Shown here: positions 54,900 through 64,000 of the stretch, one piece after another
Layout of the letters: the number at the start of each line of letters is the position of its first letter
How positions within the stretch are numbered: position 1 is the stretch's first letter
From: Patiria miniata
Lineage: Eukaryota > Echinodermata > Asteroidea > Valvatida > Asterinidae
NCBI RefSeq assembly: GCF_015706575.1
Contig: NW_024037059.1
Span: 32,746,129 to 32,810,128, forward strand
Length of the DNA: 64,000 bases
Direction of reading: 5' to 3'
Position numbers and translations under genes: made by a program
Notes under the pieces: model-generated
What the model saw: only the letters and a program-made list of their open reading frames with translations
The model's database searches: none
What the model was told of the DNA's origin: nothing

Positions 54900-55225
54900 G
54901 TTAAGGTGCAAAAATGAACGCGTTTGGTTAGTGGACCACTTTGAGAGAGATGGCATGCTGGCGACACCAGTGCAGTAGTTGCCATGTGAGTAGGCATGCG
55001 GGTAGGCTTGGGGAGTGTGTCCCGCCTTGCTGGTTGATGTAGGACACCACAGTCCTGTTGTCCCAGCGGATGAGAACAGATTGACCCTGCACTATGCAGT
55101 GAAAGCAGTGAAGGCCATTGAGGACTGCTGTCAGTTCGAGAAAATTGATGTGGTGCGCGGTCTGTGCTGAAGTCCAGGAACCCGCCGTCTGATGAGGTCT
55201 CGCCATTGGAAGGGAAGGGACTCGA
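54900..55225 (-). pseudogene. DIRS-type RNase H fossil, internally deleted copy
   Basis: The minus-strand frame at 54928-55206 reads HHINFLELTAVLNGL, then VLIRWDNRTVVSYINQQGGT, then LLHWCRQHAISLKVVH. These are the RNase H motifs of DIRS-like retroelements: the Glu of the LEL box and the Asp of WDN are intact. Upstream lies MARPHQTAGSW. The coding part stops right after VVH, beyond a poly-G tract of about eleven, and joins the terminal segment 54662-54885. Everything that should lie between (rest of RNase H, recombinase) is missing, so this is a deletion derivative. Confidence 0.85.
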
Positions 55226-55318
55226 GACGCTTGCGAGCTCCATCAGAGGGCAGAAATATGGCATGCAGAAATGCTGCCTGTCTTGTCTCTATGTTGTGAC
55301 GACACACACGAGTAAGTT

Positions 55319-55431
55319 CGTGACCAACTCAGTCCATGACCAACTCGGTCTGTGACCAACTCGGTCCGTGACCAACTCGGTCCATGACCAACTCGGTTCG
55401 TGACCAACTCGATCCGTGATTAACTCGGTCC
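55319..55431 (+). repeat. 16-bp minisatellite, seven copies
   Basis: The unit TGACCAACTCGGTCCG repeats seven times with single-base changes (CA, TG, CG endings and one TGATTAACT). The reverse frame through it (TELVTDRVGH) is an artefact. Confidence 0.95.
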
Positions 55432-55856
55432 GTGGCCCACATGAACAATGGCTAGTCTGAGAATCATCCATTCTCCACGCAGCCCATCTCCGGTAGAACG
55501 CCTGTCATTTCATTCCGAAATCAGGACTAAGATTATGATTGGTCAATTTCGATGCCACGTTTTTGGAATACAACAAGCTGAACAAAAATGCTACTCATTG
55601 CAGGCGTGATGTTTACGCACGCAGGGAGCTTGCATTATGCACGTATACAAGGCGTATGCTGATTGGTCAGTTTCTTGAGGTCATACGCAGTCTAGTTGCA
55701 TAATTAATAGCCTAATCTATTTACATATCATAGACCATGGTCGGCTTCGCCAGAACCAGGGTCTATCACATAGACTACACAATGGTCGCCAGCTAGTTAC
55801 ACTAATTTTACTGTGTCTTATGCAGATTTCCGGCCTAGCCCGCCTGCGATTTTTGT
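55432..55856. other. Unassigned sequence
   Basis: Contains ACCATGG/GGTCTATCACATAG-type words with a small inverted repeat (CATAGACCATGGTCGGCTTC...CAGGGTCTATCACA, about 55728-55770). No gene. Confidence 0.35.
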
Positions 55857-56208
55857 TCCCCAAACGACATCTGAATGGGGTGTATGCTGCATGACGTTTT
55901 GGACTTTACTTCTCTTAAAAACATGAGAAAAAATATAACAATTAGAAAAAAGAAATGAATTTGAATGTAATGAAATTCAGACTTTATTGCCCTTAATAAA
56001 AATCCTCCAAAGCCTCAGATTAGAAAGAAAAAAACTCTGGTAAAACTGGTGATTTGAACCCATAACGCGAGAATCCCTTGCGGTACAAAATCAAGACCCT
56101 ATCAGCTGAGCTATCGAACTGCTCGACAAATCCTGAATATTCATGGAAATATATACCTGTGTACCATCATAAAAGTATCATAGAGGGTGCTCAACAACCA
56201 TGTAATGT
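55857..56208 (-). repeat. Dispersed repeat with tRNA-like segment, copy 2
   Basis: Same orientation and order as 20083-20440, starting CCCCAAACGACATC and ending AGAGGGTGCTCAACAACCAT. A ~15-base insertion (TTTGAATGTAATGAAA) and many substitutions separate the two copies. Confidence 0.75.
56044..56122 (-). other. tRNA-like sequence inside the repeat
   Basis: Reading the minus strand, GATAGCTCAGCTGATAGGGT resembles an A box and ATGGGTTCAAATCACC a B box, as in copy 1. It is degenerate and not a functional tRNA gene. Confidence 0.6.
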
Positions 56209-56641
56209 GAGTGTGGTTTTGGAAAAAGGTCACGTTGACCAGCCGTTGCTGGTGGTACAGCGCTAGCTACAGGCCTGCAGGCGCCACGCGATAAATCCTG
56301 CTGTGTTTATCGGACAGCAGCAAAAAGTGGCAACATTTCGATCTCTTTCTTATTTAAATAAAGCAATTCCCATGAAATTATAAACAAAAAGTAACAAGAA
56401 AGAATTTCACAAATATTTAGTTGAATTGTCAAATATGTTTTTTTTGGTAATGGCGATGATGTAAAACACCACTGCGGAGTTTGAATGAATGAAGGCTAAG
56501 ATTATTTATGAGGGGTTCCATATTTTTAAACAAAACTTTAAAGGATTTCCAGCAACCCCAAATGTACAAGATTATATCAATCATTTTGATAACGTCAGGC
56601 CTGAAACAGTTTCCAAAGGTAACGATCAATTGATGACAATG

Positions 56642-58080
56642 GGGTCGTTCAGACAACGTTTTAAATTCCCTATCGGTTGAACTCGATTCAGTGTAACTTT
56701 CTTGTTAAAACGATGTCTGAACGCTTTTTTATTTAGACCGAATCGAGTTGAACTCGAAAATAAAACGGCAACTTAAACCCCCTCGGAGGGAGGGTTTAGA
56801 GAAAAACCAGAACGAGTTTATCTTCTAGTACGATGTCTGAACAGTTTTAGCTAAAACGCTTCCCGTTTTAACCAGCGCAGTGACCTGGAGTTACGTAACG
56901 CCTTCTCCGTGGCGCGCTTTTCTATTAAGCAAACAATGTCCTAATTCTCCTACAGTTAAAAAAATCCAATTTCAAGTCCAATTTCCGCAAGTTTTCTGAC
57001 CACATGGTCTGAGTTTCACATCGTGCTCACTCGCACACACGATGCGATGACAAACATGTAGATGCCAACACAACAACCGCTAACCGGAGCATAATTATCA
57101 TAATACACTAATATATTCAACTACCAGCAGTTTTTCCCCTGGCTAATGAACTGAGCGAGGTGGTAACAATTCAAGTTGATGATTAAAACGAAATTTACGC
57201 AGTCTGCAAACTGAAAAGAATGCAGCGCTCACAAAAATGCGCGATGATTCCAAAAACACATCGAAATTGTGAGTTCTTGATACATGGAGTTAAAGGAAAA
57301 TGCTCATATATTACACAAAACGAAAATTTTCAATTGATATTTCCTTTTTTGCCCATCTTCACAGCGAGGTGGTGATATTGGCAAAAATTGAGCGAGGTGG
57401 TCACTGAAAGTAGCGAGGTGGGCCACCTCATGTTTGAATGGGCAGGGGAAACACTGACTACCAGGAAAACCTTGGCGTTGATTGGTCAATATTGCAACAT
57501 TAATATCACGTGTATTTTCACGTGATGTTGTGCAGGCAAGTTGATGTATTAAACCTTGAGTGAAATCTGTTCAATGACATCTTGTTTCGAACACTGGTTT
57601 TCAAACAACTTTTCAGAACATTTTTTGTCTTTTTGCACCACGAAAGGAACAGAAAATAGCCCCCAAAATGTAAACACAAATGGTGTATATGTAAGCCGAT
57701 GTACGATACTTCCCAAAAATGGGGAAATTGCCGCGGTGGACAAGTGACTGTCGTCCTGTTTATCGCGTGCCACGCTACATGACCGGCCAAGGCTGCGATG
57801 TCAAACACGGCATGGCAACACACATCACACGGTGAGGGGCTCAGACCATGTGTAGCGAACTGTTAAAATGGAAGAGTGAAGGCTCTTTTTAGCGCGCGTT
57901 TTTTGCCAAGGCGGATGTTTTACGTGACCTTAGAAACTGAGATAAACTGCTTCAAGTTGAACTTGCTGTACTTAAAACGATGTCTGGACGCTCGGTAGTT
58001 TTATTTTTACGACGGGCCCCCCGTGGTGAGCGACCGTTTTAACTTTTACCATTTTAGCTAACACGGTGTCTGAACATGGC
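56642..58080. mobile_element. 1.44-kb TIR element with subterminal repeats
   Basis: The termini GGGTCGTTCAGACAACGTTT and TAACACGGTGTCTGAACATG (plus GC) are imperfect inverses. Both are flanked by CAATG (56637-56641 and 58081-58085), a possible 5-bp target duplication. The word ACGATGTCTGAACG and variants recur near both ends (56712, 56830, 57976, 58063). Interior words GAGCGAGGTGGT repeat near 57152, 57363, 57391 and 57412. No transposase is readable. CCAAGG/GTCACGTGAT words occur but carry no gene. Confidence 0.75.
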
Positions 58081-58271
58081 CAATGTTGCATTTTTTTTCT
58101 GCGCTGAGTGACTGGAGTACGGGCCCCACCCCGCCAGCAGCCTGCCTAGCCTCGGCACAAGTAGGTCATGCATGAAACTTTATTTTAACTTTAACAAGAG
58201 GGGAGGGGGCCGAACTGATTGATGCCCATGACGATACGTATCTTACTATAACAAAAAGGCACTAATATACA
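58081..58271. other. Unassigned sequence
   Basis: Short spacer with no recognised feature. Confidence 0.35.
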
Positions 58272-58415
58272 GTGTTGGAGCAAAGGCTTTGACCCTCAAG
58301 GCCAAGGCCAAGGCTTTGACCCTTAAGGCCAAGGCCAAGACCAAGGCTTTGACCCTCAAGCCTCGAGGCCAAGGCTTAACCCTCAAGGCCAAGGCCAAGG
58401 CCAAGGCCCTGTTAT
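58272..58415 (+). repeat. GGCCAA-type array, block 1
   Basis: Six-base GGCCAA units with TTTGACCCTCAA interruptions. A second block of the same kind lies at 59385-59500. The reverse frame (ALALALRVK) is an artefact. Confidence 0.9.
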
Positions 58416-58471
58416 ATGAAATGACCACTGATATAGAACTAATTATAGTCACATGAGTGACACATCATCAC

Positions 58472-58783
58472 ACAAGGGCGGATCCAGAACACAATTTTTT
58501 GGGGGGGGCAAAGAAATGTTGGTCCCCCCCAAAAAAGTGGGTCAAAAAATTATGGCTTGGGCTTCGGGCCCGCTTAAGGGCCCCGAAAAAAATTTTGGAT
58601 TCGAGATGCTCTGTGGTGCGATTTGAGGCAATTTCTGACCATTTTAACTGATGTTTTTTTGAGGAAAAGATGGTGGTGTACTCATTGCCTGCCTTCATTA
58701 CGACGTCACATAAAAAAAAATGGTTTCGTTTTTTTTTTTGGGGGGGGGGTATGGCCCCTTTTGGCCCCCCTGGATCCGCCCTT
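58472..58783. mobile_element. hAT-like MITE, 312 bp, with 8-bp target duplication
   Basis: AAGGGCGGATCCAG (58474-58487) is exactly inverted at 58770-58783 (CTGGATCCGCCCTT). The flanks share ATCATCAC (58464-58471 and 58784-58791), an 8-bp duplication. Two extra bases (AC) lie between the left duplication and the TIR. G runs near both ends give further inverse pairing (GGGGGGGGC...GCCCCCC). It lies between the two GGCCAA blocks and encodes no protein. Confidence 0.88.
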
Positions 58784-58791
58784 ATCATCAC

Positions 58792-59384
58792 GAATTGCTC
58801 GTTACGAAGAACAACATTTCTTTAATTGCAATCAACATGCTCGCATAGGCCTACACCATTTTATGACTGCACTGTATCTATTAAAGTATAAGTTCAGGTC
58901 TTTAATATGGTTTAACTAAACAAAATAATGATTTACTTCTATATTGACACACAATTCTCCCAAGTGTAACAAAAGGGGGATCCAAGAAACTGATTTAGGA
59001 AATTAGGAAATTTTTATTTGCTGGCCCAACATGGTCAGAAATATCAGCATTATCTAAAACAGATACATGCAAATCTTTAGCACTTATCAGGGAGACATAT
59101 ACAACCAATCAGATCTATTCCATAATTGTATGCAATTAAAGTGATCATCTCATTAGCCCCACAAGTGTACGGAATATTTTTGCAGCAAATCTACTACAAT
59201 GGTAACAAAATTTGATGCTACAAAAGTGGAAGTGTGCCCAACACACAAATCTATAGGGTGCTTCCCTCCTCCATGGTAATAGGATTAAAATGGTAACAGC
59301 AAAATTTCGAACAGATTTATCTGGAAAATGCAAAAATCTATGGGCCTTGAAGAGCCTTGACTCAAAATTGCAAGGCCCTGAACC
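58792..59384. other. Unassigned sequence between the GGCCAA blocks
   Basis: No gene is seen. It separates two blocks of the same GGCCAA array. Confidence 0.35.
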
Positions 59385-59500
59385 CTCAAGGCCAAGGCCA
59401 AGGCCAAGGCTTTTGCCCTCAAGCCTCGAGGCCAAGGCCAAGGCCCTAAAATCCAGCCTTAAGGCAGCCTTAAGGCCAAGGCCCAGCATCAAGGCACTAC
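59385..59500 (+). repeat. GGCCAA-type array, block 2
   Basis: Same units as block 1 (CCCTCAAGGCCAAGGCCAAG, CAAGCCTCGAGGCCAAGGCC). It may be part of one original array separated from block 1 by insertions including the hAT-like MITE. Confidence 0.9.
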
Positions 59501-59635
59501 ATCACTGCTAATATATTCCACTACTACAGGGGTTACAACTTTTAGTACATGATAATGTCGTGTTAAATCACGAAAATATCAATATACATGGCAATGGTTT
59601 TGCTGGTCCTAAAGGGCCAGCTAGAGTTCTCTTTG

Positions 59636-59680
59636 TACCTAACTAACTGACTGACTGACTGACTGATTGACTAGATCTGA
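59636..59680 (+). repeat. (ACTG)n microsatellite
   Basis: AACTGACTGACTGACTGACT with ATTG variants, about 40 bases. It is followed by two TGACTGTCACT...GTTCAC words near 59684-59720. Confidence 0.9.
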
Positions 59681-59929
59681 TTGACTGTCACTTGTTCACA
59701 AAATGACTGTCACTGTTCACGAAGAGCCACAGATGTAGATTTTTGAAGAAAAACATTTTCGAGATAATCGCAAGAGAAGTTCCTCTTATTTTTAAACTTC
59801 AAAAATGACTACTTCGCAACACCTTTATGCAGTATAGGAAAACATTCACATGATTCTTTGAAAGGTAAACTTTTATGTAAACCCAGTAATTAGAATGAGC
59901 AGAGTTATCAATTAGCCAACATTAATTAG

Positions 59930-60175
59930 TAAAGATGTGTATCCCTTCGTGAAAACGGAAATCCAAGTTTCCTACATTTAGGCCCTTTCTGTTCAACGTT
60001 TTTTCCATAGGGAATGTTACGTGCATGCAGCTGAGAATGTAATAAAGATGTGTGGCCCTTTGTGAAAATGAAATTCTCAATTGACCTACTTTTACACCTT
60101 TCTGTTTAATATGTTTTGTATGCATTCAAGGGCAGTTATGTTCGTGTCTCTTTGTGAAAACGCAAAATGCACTAA
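59930..60175 (+). repeat. Degenerate ~113-bp repeat with CCCTTYGTGAAAA
   Basis: AAAGATGTGTATCCCTTCGT plus GAAAACGG at 59932 recurs as AAAGATGTGTGGCCCTTTGT plus GAAAATG at 60046 (period about 113). A weaker third instance (GTGTCTCTTTGTGAAAACGC) lies near 60143. The GTGAAAA word recalls the TTTTCACGAAGTGA cluster at 51 kb. Confidence 0.6.
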
Positions 60176-60334
60176 TTGAGATGCCTACCCCTTGCATCAT
60201 TAATGTAATTAAGAAATTAATGATGTTTTGCTTAGAGGAGCATGTCAAAAAGGTTGGGTACTATGTTCTAAAGCGAAATATTGAAGAAGAAAAAACTCGA
60301 AATCAAAAAAATCCCAACCAAAAGTCACCAGGGT

Positions 60335-60640
60335 GTGGGCTGATTCTACCGGTACAAGCGAAACTTACCCGTAGAGGATTACTACATAATGGGCACTAGC
60401 CATTTGCTAAGATTTATTACCCACAGTACCTTGCGGCCCGTCTGCCATACTTCCTCTTTTCTCGAGCGTAAGGTGCATAAGTGAACGCGTACATGAGAGT
60501 GGGGAGGGGGTGGGCACTCTAGGGTAAGTATTTGCTAGTAGAATCGGCCCACAACTTGGCAGGGGGGGGGGGGGGTATTCCACTGCGCTCTACTTACCCG
60601 TAGAGTATTATTACATATATATGCAGAGTAGCACCGTTTT
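60335..60640 (-). repeat. DIRS-type terminal segment, copy 2
   Basis: The part 60335-60553 is similar to 54662-54885 (GTGTGGGCTGATTCTACC, CTTACCCGTAGAGGATTACT, CTTCCTCTTTTCTCGAGCGT, TAGTAGAATCGGCCCAC). It is followed by a G run of about fourteen and CTCTACTTACCCGTAGAGTA at 60590-60610. The latter resembles another terminus of the same element type. It lies directly downstream of the recombinase fossil. Confidence 0.7.
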
Positions 60641-60779
60641 AGGTAGGTGGGTTCGCGGACGACACAAGAGTGTACGAATGTGGAAGGTGGGCCGCATGGA
60701 AGCGTGAGCACAAAGCCAACAAGATTAAACCCACTAAAGTAAACCAGAGGAATCGGCTATTACTATAATCAGGTAAGCC

Positions 60780-62040
60780 ATCACTGGTCAGTACTGTGGG
60801 GTGCCAGCAAAGGAGGAAAATGATCCAGTTGCGGGGCAGTAAGGAGGACTGCACACGATTCTGCCATCAGCTTGCAGCACATCCCTAACATAACAGGAGG
60901 TGAAGGTGTTGGAGGATTTCCAACATGCCGCTTGCATGATATCTGCAAGGAGCACTCCTTTGATAAAGGGCCCAAGACGTTGCCACGCTGCAAATTTTGT
61001 GAGCTTGTACTCTGTCCAGGATAGGCCAGTCTGATGATGGGAGTCGTATGGCCACGGATTGGTGCAGTCCGATGTAGGTACATAGTACCACTTGAGGGTC
61101 CAGACAGGACACCAGAGCTTGTCCTCTCGGACGGAGAACAACTTTAAGTCAGTATCGAAGAAGTCAGTCAGGAAGAACGTAACTGACTGGTTCTTGGTGA
61201 GGAAAGAGCGATGGGGGATCAGGCGGACCCTGCCAGGCTCCCAATGTCAAATGTCCTTGACCTATGGTCAGGACGTGGAGTTCACTCATGCAGCGCGCGG
61301 TGGCTGCCGTCAAGAGAAAATCTGTTTTGAGGGAGGCGATGGGCTGCGATGGCGGCAGCTTCTTGAGAAGGAATGTAAGGAATGGTAGACAAGGCGTGGA
61401 AACCAAGGCTGTCGGAGCCAAAATGAGGTAATCAGGAGGACCCTGCAGGGATCCTGCTCGATCTTCCCAAGTACTCAGGTTAGTAGGGAGATCGAGGAAC
61501 AAGCGTAGGCAAATAAGTTGGTCCACGCCCTTTGGTCTGGGGATCTGGAATAGTACACAAAGAGCTGGCAGTTGAGTAATATTGCGAACAGGTCGATATG
61601 CGGACGGTTAAATTGTGATCAGATCGTCTGCATGACCAAGGTTCGGAGGGTTCATTCCATGGGGCGAATCCAGTCCCGGGAGAGTGCATCGGCTGCGCTG
61701 TTTTCCGTGCCTGCCAGATGGATCTCTCTGAGACAGATGGCATGCTGGCGACACCGATGCCGTAAATGCCACATTGTGTTAGACAACAGTCACCGCAGGA
61801 GACAACAGATTGACCCTGCACCATGCTGTAAAAGCGGTGAAGGGTGATAAGACTGCTGTCATTTTGATAAAGTTGATGTGGAGGGTGGCCTTTGCTAAAG
61901 TGCAGAGCCCCGCCATTTGGTGAGATTCCATCTCCGCACCCCAACCCACCAGAGACGTATCTGTCGTGATCGGAAAGACCCTCACTGAGTTAGTCCGGTT
62001 GGATTCGCCACTGGGATGTGGCCAGGTATTCTGTGAACAC
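60780..62040 (-). pseudogene. DIRS-type retroelement fossil: RNase H to tyrosine recombinase
   Basis: On the minus strand from 62040: GWGAEMES and LHINFIKMTAVLS (RNase H; the usual Glu of LEL is Lys here), ADALSRDWIRPMEWTL (about 61660-61705), and RPHIDLFA (about 61590) with IPDPK (about 61530). The recombinase follows: PPSQPIASLKTDFLLTAATA with SELHVL (about 61270-61350), WYYVPTSD...SHHQTGLS (about 61030-61090), and DIMQAACWKSSNTFTSCYVR (60885-60944). SCY holds the presumed nucleophile Tyr (about 60890). The usual HxxR is replaced (TEYKLTK) and the Arg before SEL reads Cys. Frameshifts divide the frames. The reverse transcriptase part is absent or beyond 62040. Confidence 0.88.
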
Positions 62041-62516
62041 GATATCATCTCAGTGTTTACATTTAAGCCATAAGATGTCTAATTTACATCACAATGACAG
62101 CTCTGGTCCGGTACGGAGTTGTTGCTGGACATATCAACAAATCAGTATTGAAAGTATCTGGCTTCTCTGGCATGTCTGGTTGGCTGAAACGGTGTTTAAT
62201 GTTTTTCCTGGCCTTGCAAGGCCTAAGACATTTTATTACAAGCACAAACAGCAGGAAATGTTGCCGTTTATTTCCGAAGTCTATAAGCGACGACACCGAG
62301 CCCAACACATCGATCACATACATGTACATTGTACATGTACGTGTACAGTACGCTCAACAAATCTCAACAATAGAGGGCGCTGTTCACTTGGTCGCCAGCG
62401 ACAGCATTTTAAATTAATTCCCAGCTGAGGACTGCTTACAAAGTTGATTTTTTTAGCACAACGATGCATTGCGCGAATTTTCTGCTTGATTATATTTGTA
62501 CCCAAATTATCAGTTT
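62041..62516. other. Unassigned sequence before the gap
   Basis: No gene is recognised. TACATGTACATTGTACATGT near 62319-62340 is a palindromic word. Confidence 0.4.
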
Positions 62517-63016
62517 NNNNNNNNNNNNNNNNNNNNNNNNNNNNNNNNNNNNNNNNNNNNNNNNNNNNNNNNNNNNNNNNNNNNNNNNNNNNNNNNNNNN
62601 NNNNNNNNNNNNNNNNNNNNNNNNNNNNNNNNNNNNNNNNNNNNNNNNNNNNNNNNNNNNNNNNNNNNNNNNNNNNNNNNNNNNNNNNNNNNNNNNNNNN
62701 NNNNNNNNNNNNNNNNNNNNNNNNNNNNNNNNNNNNNNNNNNNNNNNNNNNNNNNNNNNNNNNNNNNNNNNNNNNNNNNNNNNNNNNNNNNNNNNNNNNN
62801 NNNNNNNNNNNNNNNNNNNNNNNNNNNNNNNNNNNNNNNNNNNNNNNNNNNNNNNNNNNNNNNNNNNNNNNNNNNNNNNNNNNNNNNNNNNNNNNNNNNN
62901 NNNNNNNNNNNNNNNNNNNNNNNNNNNNNNNNNNNNNNNNNNNNNNNNNNNNNNNNNNNNNNNNNNNNNNNNNNNNNNNNNNNNNNNNNNNNNNNNNNNN
63001 NNNNNNNNNNNNNNNN
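62517..63016. other. Assembly gap of 500 N
   Basis: Exactly 500 N bases, a conventional scaffold-gap length, so the true distance is unknown. Open frames reported across N are meaningless. Confidence 0.99.
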
Positions 63017-64000
63017 AATGCATTTGTATAATTTTGATCAAAATTAGCCAGAATTATGACATTTTAGGTAAAATTTGCGTGACTTTTTTACAGCTTGTCC
63101 AATGATGCACAGTTTTCATTCTTTCAATTGATAAATTTGGTCCTTTTTAATTCTAAATGATTGATGGTAACCCAAAACTTAATATTAAACACAATTTCGT
63201 GCATCGGCAACTTTGTATCATTTTGACATGCCCGCTAAAAATACCATCACTCTGTAACATTTGGTGTCAGCAAATCCTGTTACAGAGTGAACTTTACCAT
63301 TGATTATAATATTGTAGAAACTGTCAACTATTCTAAATTTTAAGTGATTATTGAAGTCTTTTATTAAATAAAGAGACTAAAGAAGACCAAGAAGTGAAAT
63401 TCAAAGAAGTACAAGAAAATATACCAAATTTTAAATATTGGCAGAATCAATTTGGTGTCATCAAAAAACGTTACAGTGTGATACTTTGCACTTGCACTGT
63501 GAATTTGTCAAACTGTATTTGTCAACAAGTTTAACTAAAAATATATCCTGGAGATTGGCTTGGAATATAGATGTCATTACATTTTGAATCCTTCTCTTAG
63601 AATTTGAAATAAGAGGCAATAAAGGTTTGGTGTCAACACTGACTCCGTTACAGGTGAAATACCTCTTTTCAGCTGAAACAATGAAGCAAAAGCACCCTGT
63701 TTGATTGATGATTGAGTTTTTAGCTAAATAATGACTAAGTTTTTTAATACAATGAAAACTTTGGCAAAGACAGGTTAAAGTAGAACTACAGTGAAGAAAA
63801 GTGATAAAAGTGTTTTTGGTGTTGGTGTCAGCGTTACAGGTGAAATGATTATTATAACAAACTAACTTCCAGTCTCAGAAACAAGTATCTGATGTAGAAA
63901 CCATCAAGCTTATCACTAAATAGAAGGTTTAAATGGTTTGATACCATTTATTACTATTATTATTAGTTAGTTGTAGGATTGTCACTCAGTAACAGTGACT
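63017..64000 (+). repeat. Near-identical copy of 14142-15127
   Basis: The 984 bases after the gap follow 14142-15127 (986 bases) in the same orientation. They differ mainly by single-base insertions or deletions in homopolymers (AAAAA/AAAA, TTTTT/TTTT) and very few substitutions. It is therefore an interior part of the 1.68-kb TIR element. The copy is cut by the gap on the left and by the window end on the right. Confidence 0.97.

Noticed and set aside
55289..55471. Reverse frame with TELVTDRVGH repeats
   Set aside because: Artefact of the 16-bp minisatellite.
58468..58791. 107-codon reverse frame
   Set aside because: It coincides with the hAT-like MITE and reads through its TIRs, so it is a shadow.
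62444..63105. Open frames of 183-213 codons crossing the gap
   Set aside because: They consist almost entirely of N-derived X residues and have no meaning.

Overview
This window looks like animal nuclear DNA, not bacterial DNA. It is AT-rich and has almost no long open frames. Two short exon-like blocks have good GT/AG splice signals. The rest is a dense mosaic of non-LTR retrotransposon (LINE) fossils, DIRS/Ngaro-type tyrosine-recombinase retroelement fossils, a Tc1-type transposase fossil, hAT-like miniature elements with exact 8-bp target duplications, palindromic fold-back elements, tRNA-derived repeats and minisatellites. This mix is familiar from marine invertebrates, most plausibly a deuterostome such as an amphioxus, hemichordate or echinoderm. 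No species call is possible from the sequence alone.

Layout. 1-2.8 kb: a three-copy 501-bp tandem array. 3.4-6.8 kb: a palindrome, then a reverse-strand LINE fossil enclosed by a ~150-bp inverted repeat and itself split by a hairpin-plus-TIR insertion. 9.5-10.2 kb: a second reverse-strand LINE fossil. 10.9 kb: a reverse-strand exon candidate. 14-16 kb: a 1.68-kb TIR element full of a repeated GGTGTCA...GTTACAG motif, next to a hAT-like MITE. 18.4-19.3 kb: a third LINE tail. 20-20.8 kb: a dispersed repeat with a tRNA-like part and a CCAA microsatellite. 25.3-28.3 kb: the best preserved LINE (CR1/L2-like). 28.5-29.8 kb: GAGTCC/GAGTAC arrays. 31-32.4 kb: a second hAT-like MITE and a long palindrome. 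33.9-34.3 kb: a Myb/SANT-like gene fossil. 34.8-38.3 kb: a LINE fragment and a DIRS fossil, the latter split by a nested inverted-repeat element. 38.8-46.6 kb: TIR elements, an SGNH-hydrolase ORF of Ngaro type and two more copies of a palindrome-capped family. 46.9-47.6 kb: a Tc1 transposase fossil. 48.8-49.8 kb: a 144-bp satellite and a SINE. 53.2 kb: the second exon candidate. 54.6-62 kb: two DIRS fossils, a 1.44-kb TIR element, a third hAT-like MITE and GGCCAA arrays. 62,517-63,016 is a 500-base gap. After it, the sequence repeats 14.1-15.1 kb almost exactly.

The two exon candidates are on the same (minus) strand and have compatible phase 0 at their facing ends. They could belong to one host gene with very large, repeat-filled introns. 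If so, most of the window is intron. The host gene is not identified. Nearly all transposon coding regions are broken by stops or frameshifts. The most interesting unexplained structures are the palindrome-capped miniature elements (unrelated families sharing one design), the regularly spaced GGTGTCA...GTTACAG motif, the SGNH ORF with a single in-frame stop, and the duplicated block after the assembly gap.
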